NCBI GenBank assembly: GCA_035463295.1
Contig: DATHTK010000102.1
Coordinates: 1-64,000 of the forward strand
Source: DATHTK01 sp035463295
Lineage (GTDB): Bacteria; Actinomycetota; Rubrobacteria; Rubrobacterales; Rubrobacteraceae
DNA: 64,000 nt
Reading direction: 5' to 3'
The position numbers and the translations under genes are program-made. Shown piece by piece: positions 57,717-64,000 of this stretch (position 1 is the stretch's first letter; each line of letters begins with the position of its first letter). The notes beneath the pieces were generated by a model. The model was given only the letters and a program-made list of their open reading frames with translations. It was not told the DNA's origin and did no database searches.

Positions 57717-58055
57717 CTACCGCTCTCGGATGCGCTCCTTAATCGTAACCCAGTCGGGTGGGGCAGTCGATCCGTTCGCCTTCCACCGGACGAACGCTGT
57801 TTGCCCCATGTCAGGCCGCAGGTCCTCCGTCACCTTGTCGTGGGGCGTTTGCCGGACGAAGCGCCTCAATGCTTCTGTATCCTCCCACACCGATAGTGTC
57901 CAGAACTCCTTTGCCCACCAAGCTCGTATAGTAGTCCAACACGGCGAAATCGGGCTTCTACGCTCCTCGTTGCCGCCTCGTGAGATCCCAAATCGAGGCG
58001 TACAGGGATTTACCCGACAGTTGCACGGAAGAGTATCTGCGAAGGTCGTCAGCAA
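57717..58055 (-). pseudogene. DUF3291-like (ABM-fold) protein, 5' end frameshifted
   Basis: From ~57930 the minus strand reads WWAKEFWTLSVWEDTEALRR, then FVRQTPHDKVTEDLRPDMG and QTAFVRWKANGSTAPPDW, a good match to the C-terminal part of DUF3291-like proteins. The N-terminal half is in another frame with a stop (YASIWDLTRRQRGA then TAG near 57950). I conclude a frameshift has inactivated the gene; intact homologues are ~150 residues. Confidence 0.55.
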
Positions 58056-58121
58056 GTAATCGAAACCTAGCTCATTTGCGTGATGCGTGCCCTTCGCGCA
58101 GGGACTACGCTGTAATAGTTA

Positions 58122-58142
58122 CGCGGCGAAGAGAGCGCCGCG
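58122..58142 (+). promoter_or_regulatory. Hairpin in the leader of the GYD gene
   Basis: CGCGGCG / CGCCGCG, 7-bp perfect stem with a 7-nt loop, ~80 bp before the GYD start and just after a TAATAGTT stretch. Could be a leader structure or the end of an antisense transcript. Confidence 0.35.
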
Positions 58143-58223
58143 TGAGGGGGTAGGACTGCTACCTGCCCTCCTTCTAGACCGGGGCCAGCTACCCCGAAGC
58201 AGAGCAAGTCAGGGAGGTCTCCA

Positions 58224-58562
58224 ATGGCTGTCTATCTCATGCGCTTCAGCTACACCCCTGAGACGTGGTCGAAGCTAATTCAGAACCCTGAAGATCGCCG
58301 CGATGCAGCGCGCGCGTATATCGAACACGTGGGGGGCACCCTACACGGCTTTTGGTATGGCTTTGGCAAGTACGACGGCTACGCGATCTTCGAGGCTCCC
58401 GACAACGTCTCGATGGCCGGCGTCGTGCTTGCTATCACGGCAGGCGGCGCCCTAGCCTCGGTCGAGACAACGGTGCTGATGAGTGTGGAAGAGATGCTCG
58501 AGGCACTCGCGAAGGGCAAGGACATCGGCTACCGCCGCCCAGGAGAGTCGCCAGCGACCTGA
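58224..58562 (+). CDS. GYD domain protein
   Basis: 112 residues, GYD (PF08734) fold: YLMRFSYTPETWSKLIQNPE, TLHGFWYGFGKYDGYAIFEA (the G-x-Y/F-D motif), and ALASVETTVLMSVEEMLEAL. The family is widespread, function unknown, related to dimeric alpha/beta-barrels. ATG start with GGGAGG seven nucleotides upstream. Stands alone. Confidence 0.85.
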   Translation: MAVYLMRFSYTPETWSKLIQNPEDRRDAARAYIEHVGGTLHGFWYGFGKYDGYAIFEAPDNVSMAGVVLAITAGGALASVETTVLMSVEEMLEALAKGKDIGYRRPGESPAT

Positions 58563-58595
58563 GAGCGCGTTTTGCACACGAGGCTAGGAAGCGCT

Positions 58596-58790
58596 GAGTG
58601 GGCGAGGCACCTGGAGGGACTCGGGTTCCTGGGGATCACGCTCCAGCGGTCGCTGGGGTTGAACTTCCAGAGTGCCTGGAAGCTCATGAGTCACAAGCTA
58701 GGCGGTCCTCGAATACCTACAGGATGATCTGAGCGAGCCCCCGTCCTTCCCTAATTCACCCAACCGCGTGGAAGGGGCGTTCCCGGCCGC
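58596..58790 (+). mobile_element. Transposase fossil
   Basis: One plus-strand frame (58596-58724) reads ARHLEGLGFLGITLQRSLG and NFQSAWKLMSHKL, like the helix-turn-helix part of IS1595/IS256-group transposases. A +1 frame from 58701 gives AVLEYLQDDLSE and PNSPNRVEGAF, like the C-terminal TTNxLEG block of IS256/IS1249-type transposases. The central catalytic domain is missing. No terminal inverted repeats were found. Too short for activity. Confidence 0.38.
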
Positions 58791-58928
58791 TCGCCAGCAC
58801 AGCCCCGGTCCCATGGGACCTCCATCTTTGGACCGGGGCGCAGCGAAGATAGCTTAGAAGACTGGTCTGTTCGAGGATACGCTCGTCCGTGCAAAGGCAT
58901 ACACTGGCTGGTGCATGCTCTCAGCAAG

Positions 58929-58934
58929 TATAAT
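58929..58934 (+). promoter_or_regulatory. TATAAT box for a leaderless kinase transcript
   Basis: Consensus TATAAT, 7 nt before the ATG at 58942. No ribosome site lies between. No good -35 is visible at 17 bp. Confidence 0.55.
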
Positions 58935-58941
58935 TCGTTCT

Positions 58942-60483
58942 ATGGGGAAGAACCTTATCGACAACCGGTATGACCTACGTGACCTACTTGGCAGTGGAGG
59001 CATGGCCGAGGTCTTCTTGGCCCACGACGAGGTTCTCGATAGGGATATAGCGCTCAAGTTGCTAAAAGACCGGTACGCCGAGGATGAGGAATTTGTTGAG
59101 CGCTTCAGGCGTGAGGCCCGTAGCGCCGCCGCCCTCGCCAGCGCCTATATCGTCCCCATCTTCGACAGAGGCGAGACTGAGGACGGAACGTATTACATCG
59201 CCATGGAGTACGTGCCCGGAGGCACCCTGAAGGATCGGCTCAAGAGAACGGGAGCCTCCCCGCTTAGCACCGCGGCGGAGGTGGCGCTGCAGACGGCCGA
59301 GGCTCTACACGCTGCGCATCAAAGAGGCGTGATCCACCGAGACGTAAAGCCAGACAATATACTTTTCGCCGACTATGAACATGACTCTGAGCACGTGAAG
59401 GTCGCGGACTTCGGCATAGCGCGGGCCACCGAGGCCACTACCATATCCCACCCTGGAGACATTCTCGGCAGCGTCAAGTACATGTCTCCCGAGCAAGCGG
59501 CTGGTGACCAGATAGGTCCGGCGAGCGACCTCTACTCCTTAGGGGTTGTCCTCTACGAGATGCTAACCGGTACGGTGCCCTTCGCGGTCGACATCCCAGC
59601 GGACATATCCGTCAGGCACGCCGAAGAGCCACCTCCCTACCCGAGCAAAGTGAATCCCGAGGTTCCAAAGAGCATGGACGCGGTAGTTATGAAGCTCCTG
59701 GAGAGAGACCCTGACGACCGTTACGGAAGCGCGGCCGAACTGATCGAGGATCTCCGGGAGATTCGAGACGGGTTGCCTTCAGTTACTTCCTCATCAGACG
59801 AGGCGACCACTGCTGCCATGGCGACCCCGCCAGCCCCGACCCTCACTCAATCCGCGTCCGACGGTATTAGGCCAGGGCGGAGGAGGTTGCCCCAGTTCTT
59901 GATTGCCCTGGTCGCCTTCGTCGTTGTGCTCGGCATCATCGGCTCGTTTGTGTTGCCGAATGCCGCCACAGCCGGCATCTCAGAGATCCTGAAAGGTGTA
60001 CTTGGGGACCTGCCTGACAGAACCAAGCAAGATGATCCGCCGGGTCCAGAGGAGATCAGGGTCCCCGACGTAGAGGGCCTAACCGAACAAGAGGCGCGGG
60101 AGCGCCTCGCCGAAGCCGGCTTCAAGACGGAGATCCGGCATCGAGATAGCTCGGAAGAAGGTGCTGGCAGGGTGCTCGATCAGTCCGTGTCCGTGAGGGA
60201 GAAGGTAGAAGAGGACTCCAAGATCCTACTTACGGTTGGCGAGGGCTCGCAGGTCGCCAGAGTTCCGGACCTTATCGGTCTCAGTTACCCCGAAGCGGAG
60301 AGCAAACTGGAGGAGTCGGGGCTCCTCCTCGGAGGCGTAAATGAGGCACCGAGCAATACCGTGCCCGCGGGCATGATCACGAAGCAAGACCCCCCACCAC
60401 GAACTCGGCTGGACGCGAACGCCTACGTCTACCTCACGACCAGCGTCGGCCCCCCCGAGAGGAGCAGCGCTGGCAGGGGCTAA
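58942..60483 (+). CDS. pknB: PASTA-domain serine/threonine protein kinase
   Basis: 513 residues from the ATG at 58942, set by the TATAAT box; nine codons more are open upstream. Kinase domain 10-270: LLGSGGMAEVFLAHD, Lys39 in ALKLL, VIHRDVKPDNILF, VADFGIARA, YMSPEQAAG. Then a Ser/Thr/Pro/Ala linker, one membrane helix (FLIALVAFVVVLGIIGSFVL, about 315-335), and two PASTA domains (VPDVEGLTEQEARERLAEAG; VPDLIGLSYPEAESKLEESG). Sensor kinase for wall fragments/lipid II; shorter than PknB of mycobacteria, which has four PASTA units. No phosphatase or penicillin-binding partner adjoins. Confidence 0.9.
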   Translation: MGKNLIDNRYDLRDLLGSGGMAEVFLAHDEVLDRDIALKLLKDRYAEDEEFVERFRREARSAAALASAYIVPIFDRGETEDGTYYIAMEYVPGGTLKDRLKRTGASPLSTAAEVALQTAEALHAAHQRGVIHRDVKPDNILFADYEHDSEHVKVADFGIARATEATTISHPGDILGSVKYMSPEQAAGDQIGPASDLYSLGVVLYEMLTGTVPFAVDIPADISVRHAEEPPPYPSKVNPEVPKSMDAVVMKLLERDPDDRYGSAAELIEDLREIRDGLPSVTSSSDEATTAAMATPPAPTLTQSASDGIRPGRRRLPQFLIALVAFVVVLGIIGSFVLPNAATAGISEILKGVLGDLPDRTKQDDPPGPEEIRVPDVEGLTEQEARERLAEAGFKTEIRHRDSSEEGAGRVLDQSVSVREKVEEDSKILLTVGEGSQVARVPDLIGLSYPEAESKLEESGLLLGGVNEAPSNTVPAGMITKQDPPPRTRLDANAYVYLTTSVGPPERSSAGRG

Positions 60484-60590
60484 GGACGCGGCGCCGAGGA
60501 CCTACAGAGCACGAGGAGCGCCATCGTAGGCCAGGTCATCTCCACGCCGCCGCACTCATTGGTGTGCAAGGCTGGTGTGGCGCTTCTTCC

Positions 60591-61112
60591 CTACTTTTCC
60601 GAGAGGGCGGCGACGAGCTCGCGGCAGAAGTCCGGTATGTCGGGTACGACGCGGCCCCAGACGAGGTTCCCCTCGCGGAAGGCGGGCTTGTCTACCCAGC
60701 TTGCGCCGGCGTTCTCGAGGTCGTCCTTTATCCCGAGCGAGCCCGTAGCACTGACGCCGCCCACAATGCCGGCGGAGATCGCGACGAGCCCGCCGTGGCA
60801 GATGATGCCGACGGTCTTCCCGCGCTCGTGCACCTCTCTGACGAGGCCCGTGATCTCGGGGTAGCGCCGGAGCTTGTCCGGAGCCCAACCACCGGGTATG
60901 ACGATCCCGTGGAGCTCGGAGGCATCTACGTCGCCGGCCGTGGCGTCCGCCCGCGCCTCGAGAGCGTTCTTTCCGCGCACCGGATCCAGATCTTTGCCTA
61001 CGCTGATGACCTCGGCCCCCTCTTCTCGCAGTCGCATGACTGTCACCCAGTACTCGAGGTCCTCGAACCCCTCAGCGACGAGCACCACGATCTTCTTTCC
61101 AGCGAGCTTCAT
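60591..61112 (-). CDS. DJ-1/PfpI family protein (protease/glyoxalase-like)
   Basis: 173 residues. Signatures: KIVVLVAEGFEDLEYWVTV (Glu of the triad), ELHGIVIPGGWAPDKLRR, and the nucleophile elbow TVGIICHGGLVAISAG (Cys in CHG). The Cys-His pair fits PfpI/YhbO-type proteins, which act as proteases or deglycases/glyoxalases in stress. Start ATG 61112. The RecQ gene ends 12 bp upstream on the same strand, so they are co-transcribed. Confidence 0.88.
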   Translation of the reverse strand: MKLAGKKIVVLVAEGFEDLEYWVTVMRLREEGAEVISVGKDLDPVRGKNALEARADATAGDVDASELHGIVIPGGWAPDKLRRYPEITGLVREVHERGKTVGIICHGGLVAISAGIVGGVSATGSLGIKDDLENAGASWVDKPAFREGNLVWGRVVPDIPDFCRELVAALSEK

Positions 61113-61124
61113 AGCAACTCCTCC

Positions 61125-63281
61125 CTACGCTCTCGTGGGCTTCAACAACTCGTCTACGGCCCGCCGGGCCTCTTCTCCGCCGCGCTCGAGCGCCCGGACC
61201 ATCTCGGGCACGGCCTCGGCGCCCCGCCCGGAGCGCAGTAGACGGCCCGCGGCCTCCAGGTGGGCACGATACTCCCCGTCGTCTGCGCTCTGGTGCGTCG
61301 CTTCCTTCCCGTGCACGAGAGCGATGAGCTCCTCGCCATAGCGGGCGGCGCGCCGCAGACCGACACCTTTAATGGTGCCGAGCTCGTGGACGGTACGGGG
61401 CTTTCGCGCCGCTATCTCCTCCAGGTGCGAATTGTGGAGCACGACGTACGCCGGCACCTGCTGCCGCCGCGCCTGCTCCCCTCTCCAGCTCCGCAACCGC
61501 TCGAAGAGCACGGGGTCCGCACCCGCAACGCCGTCCACGGCCCCGTTTCGCGCCAGCATCCCGGAGCCACCTCCGACGCCAGTCGCGTACCCGGGAGCGT
61601 GTGCCCCCTTGTCGGGCTCTGCCGCCAGGTCCGCTTCACCGAGGCAGACGTCGCAGCCGGCGCAGGGCGCGACTTCCTCCCGGTCGCCAAAGTGACGGAG
61701 GAGGTGCTCTCGGCGGCAGGTGCGGAGGTTCGCGTAGGTCTCGACGTCCCGGAGCTGGGCGTAGGCCGTCGAGGAGTGACCTTTAAGTCTAGCGGCGATG
61801 CTGCGAAGGCTGCGGTTGTCGAGGGAGGATACCTTCAGCCTCACGTCGACGAGAGAGCCGCGTGGAATCGCCTCCGCGATCCCGTCGACCATCATCCGGA
61901 AGACGGCGCCCTGGGCGACGGCCGGCCGAACGCCCGCCCGGCGGGCGAGCTCGGGGAGCGCGATAGTCCCCGCGCCGGGGAGCGCCGCGTGCACGGCCGC
62001 CACCTCCTCGCGCAGGCCGTCTCTCTCCTCCTCCAGGCGACGCACTTCGACCTCGGCCCAAAGGTCGTAACCGCGAGAGAGCAGCCCGGATTCCTCGAGG
62101 CTGCGCAGCATTATGCCGGCCGCGTCCGGCTCGACGCCGCCGAGGGCAGCGAGGCTCCCCGGCGGAACGTTGACCCTGCCGTCGCTTGCTAGCTGCGCGA
62201 GCGCACGGAAGAACGAGGCGACCTCGCCCTCCCCGGCGGCGTTCAGGGTCACCAGGCGCTTGCGCCGGCCGATATCGGCGCCGCGGTGGAGCACGACGCA
62301 CTCGGCCTTCTCGCCGTCGCGGCCCGCCCGACCGGACTCCTGGATGTAAGCGGGGAGACTCCCGGGGACGCTGGAGTGAACCACGAACCGGACGTTTGGC
62401 TTGTCCACCCCCATCCCGAAGGCGACCGTGGCGACGACTACGGGAAGCTCGTCGGTCATAAAGCGCTCCTGCACCGACGAGCGCTCCGCCGGACCCATCC
62501 CCGCGTGGTAGGCGGCGGACTCGACCCCGGCCCGCCGCAGCTCGGCAGCGAGCTCCTCGCACTCTTTCCGGGTCGTCGCATAGACTATACCCGGCGGTGG
62601 GGAGTGGCGGATGACGTCCAGGATCAGGGGCAGCTTCTGCTTCTTCTCCCTCGCGCCGAGGACCCGGTAGGTCAGGTTCGGGCGGTTGAAGCTCGTCACC
62701 ACGACCTCGGGGGAGCGCAGCTCGAGAGAGCGGAGGATGTCCTCCCGCACCCGGGGGGTCGCGGTCGCGGTGAGCGCGAGGACCGGCGGGTTCCCGAGGT
62801 CGCGCACGGCGCGGGGCAAGAACAGGTAGTCGGGGCGGAAGTTGTGACCCCACTCCGAGATGCAGTGCGCCTCGTCGACGACGAAGAGCCCGACGCCGGC
62901 CCGCCGGAGGGCCAGCACGAACTCGAGGGAGCGGAGGCGCTCTGGTGCGACATAGAGCAGCCTGACGGTGCCGGACCTGACCCTCCGCTCCACCTCCCAC
63001 CGCTCCTCGGGCGAGAGCCCCGAGTGGAGCGCCGCTGCCTGGGCGACGGCGCTCTGGAGCAGCGAGTCGACCTGGTCTTTCATCAGCGAGATCAGGGGCG
63101 ACACCACGACGGTCAGGCTCTCGCGCATGAGCGCGGGGACCTGGTAACAGAGGCTCTTCCCGCCTCCGGTCGGCATGACGGCCAGGGTGTCGCGGCCTTC
63201 GAGGACAGCGCGTATCACGTCCTCCTGCCCCGGCCGGAAGGACTCGAAGCCGAAGATCTCTTTCAAGACTCTCATGGGCAT
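61125..63281 (-). CDS. recQ: ATP-dependent DNA helicase RecQ
   Basis: 718 residues from the ATG at 63281, right before the helicase core (LKEIFGFESFRPGQEDVIRA); the longer frame lacks homology. Walker A MPTGGGKSLCYQVPALM, DEAH box VVDEAHCISEWGHNFRPD, motif VI region QESGRAGRDG. Then RQC with a zinc site: CRREHLLRHFGD, CAGCDVC. HRDC domain at about 600-660 (VLFERLRSWRGEQARRQQ, TVHELGTIKGVGLRRAARYG). It unwinds recombination intermediates. The final ~60 residues are an extra acidic helical tail. Operon with the PfpI gene. Confidence 0.93.
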   Translation of the reverse strand: MPMRVLKEIFGFESFRPGQEDVIRAVLEGRDTLAVMPTGGGKSLCYQVPALMRESLTVVVSPLISLMKDQVDSLLQSAVAQAAALHSGLSPEERWEVERRVRSGTVRLLYVAPERLRSLEFVLALRRAGVGLFVVDEAHCISEWGHNFRPDYLFLPRAVRDLGNPPVLALTATATPRVREDILRSLELRSPEVVVTSFNRPNLTYRVLGAREKKQKLPLILDVIRHSPPPGIVYATTRKECEELAAELRRAGVESAAYHAGMGPAERSSVQERFMTDELPVVVATVAFGMGVDKPNVRFVVHSSVPGSLPAYIQESGRAGRDGEKAECVVLHRGADIGRRKRLVTLNAAGEGEVASFFRALAQLASDGRVNVPPGSLAALGGVEPDAAGIMLRSLEESGLLSRGYDLWAEVEVRRLEEERDGLREEVAAVHAALPGAGTIALPELARRAGVRPAVAQGAVFRMMVDGIAEAIPRGSLVDVRLKVSSLDNRSLRSIAARLKGHSSTAYAQLRDVETYANLRTCRREHLLRHFGDREEVAPCAGCDVCLGEADLAAEPDKGAHAPGYATGVGGGSGMLARNGAVDGVAGADPVLFERLRSWRGEQARRQQVPAYVVLHNSHLEEIAARKPRTVHELGTIKGVGLRRAARYGEELIALVHGKEATHQSADDGEYRAHLEAAGRLLRSGRGAEAVPEMVRALERGGEEARRAVDELLKPTRA

Positions 63282-63409
63282 GGACTCATTGTAGCCGGTC
63301 GGCGCTCGGGCTTGTCGGCGCCTCACGGGCGGAGTGAGCCCGCATACCATTTCCTCGTGACGCTGATCCACCATCAGCTATCGGCCCGGACGCCAGCCGC
63401 CTTGAGGAG

Positions 63410-64000
63410 TTATTCTCTGCGGTCCGGCTGGGGGGCGAAACGCGGGATCGGCTTGAGGCCGCGGATCTGGCCGGGGGGGCGGTCTCCGCGGTCGGGTGGC
63501 TCCTCCTCCTGGTGCGGGCCCTCCTCGGCGGCGTCGAGCAAGTCGTCGAGGGAGCGCCGGATCTCCGTGCAGGCCTTCTCGTAGGCGAGCTTGAAGCCGA
63601 GGGCCGGCCCGGCGAGCGCCGGGAGGACGCCGAGGAGAAAGAGCGGGCTCTGTGCCCCCGCGAGGATAAAGAGGATGGCGAGGGTCACGCCGAGTATGGC
63701 CCCGAGCGAGAGGTACTCGCCACGCTGGTTGGAGAGGTCGGCGGTCAGGTTCGCCTCGCAGCGGTCCTTCTCGACCTCTTCCACGCGCAGCTCGACCGAC
63801 TGGGTCTTCAGCAACGCCCGGTCACCGGAGAAGTCCAGCGCGCGCCGTACAACGCCGAGCTCGTCCCCCGAGTCCCAGAGCGAGCTGGCCTCCGTCTTGC
63901 GCCGGAGCTTCAGCCCCTGGTGCAGGCGCAAGAGGTGCTCCAGGTGCTCGCGCGTCTGTTCGGGGGGCTGCTGGACCTCCCGGATCGCCCGCAGGCGCGC
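63410..64000 (-). CDS. Membrane protein, N-terminus cut by window edge
   Basis: The frame is open to the last base, so the gene starts beyond 64000; ~196 residues are visible. Before the membrane part is a helical, charged region (TREHLEHLLRLHQGLKLRR, LELRVEEVEKDRCEANL shortened here to what can be read). Two helices, SLGAILGVTLAILFILAG and SPLFLLGVLPALAGPALGF, then a helical tail with ACTEIRRSLDDLLDAAEEG and a Pro/Arg-rich end. No family recognised; a helical sensor plus membrane hairpin is all that can be said. Confidence 0.6.
   Translation of the reverse strand, partial: ARLRAIREVQQPPEQTREHLEHLLRLHQGLKLRRKTEASSLWDSGDELGVVRRALDFSGDRALLKTQSVELRVEEVEKDRCEANLTADLSNQRGEYLSLGAILGVTLAILFILAGAQSPLFLLGVLPALAGPALGFKLAYEKACTEIRRSLDDLLDAAEEGPHQEEEPPDRGDRPPGQIRGLKPIPRFAPQPDRRE

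Noticed and set aside
1..64000. tRNA, rRNA, CRISPR arrays
   Set aside because: No T-loop GTTCRANYC stem pattern with acceptor stem, no rRNA core sequence and no regularly spaced repeats were noticed. A tRNA scanner could still find one that I missed.

Overview
The window is high-G+C bacterial DNA with densely packed genes, frequent GTG/TTG starts, 4-8 bp gene overlaps and actinobacterial-looking proteins (GH65 phosphorylase, PASTA kinase, MMPL transporter, Tat/lipobox sulfatase-like protein). The protein repertoire looks most like Rubrobacter or a deep-branching relative in the Actinomycetota. That assignment is inferred from recalled protein style; no search was run.

Layout. 0-9.1 kb: end of trkA, trkH, a FAD monooxygenase, a large LuxR-type ATPase regulator, overlapping arginase and gamma-glutamyltranspeptidase genes, and a DedA protein. 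9.1-19.4 kb is an eroded accessory zone. Intact genes (GH65 phosphorylase, YihY protein, double NTF2-like protein, pncB, a zinc-ribbon protein) sit among fragments of a beta-phosphoglucomutase, a PlsC acyltransferase, an ester cyclase and a frameshifted unknown gene. 19.4-23.5 kb: lactate permease, nitrilase-family amidase, glutamate formimidoyltransferase and a UPF0173 hydrolase. 23.6-29.8 kb is a long minus-strand block: prsW, mobA, ydcF-like, then an unknown membrane gene followed by cbiB, the CobC/CobD-type aminotransferase gene, cobU and cobS for the late steps of cobalamin assembly.

29.9-48.9 kb is mostly housekeeping and regulation: flavin reductase, RidA, glutaredoxin, histidine phosphatase, a cold-shock-domain fusion, HARE-HTH protein, pheA, uppP, a Crp/Fnr regulator, a degenerate GGDEF protein, a sigma-70 factor, PAP2 phosphatase, an RNase Z-like hydrolase, two Fur paralogues, MMPL and MFS exporters, and SppA. 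49-64 kb holds a long coiled-coil protein, a sulfatase-like lipoprotein with Thr where the catalytic Cys is expected, a TauE-type permease, a copper-amine-oxidase-like protein paired with a Gmad2 protein, a class C beta-lactamase-fold hydrolase, a second eroded patch (DUF3291-like remnant and transposase fossil), a GYD protein, a PASTA kinase, a PfpI protein, RecQ and a cut-off membrane protein.

The most unusual signals are three long perfect palindromes (40, 28 and 42 bp; one supplies the last codon and stop of two convergent genes, one lies inside a coding region), genes with no ordinary start codon at the position homology requires (cobU, mobA), a copper-amine-oxidase-like protein with altered residues around the cofactor tyrosine, and the loss of beta-phosphoglucomutase beside an intact GH65 phosphorylase. 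I see no tRNA, rRNA, CRISPR array or intact mobile element.
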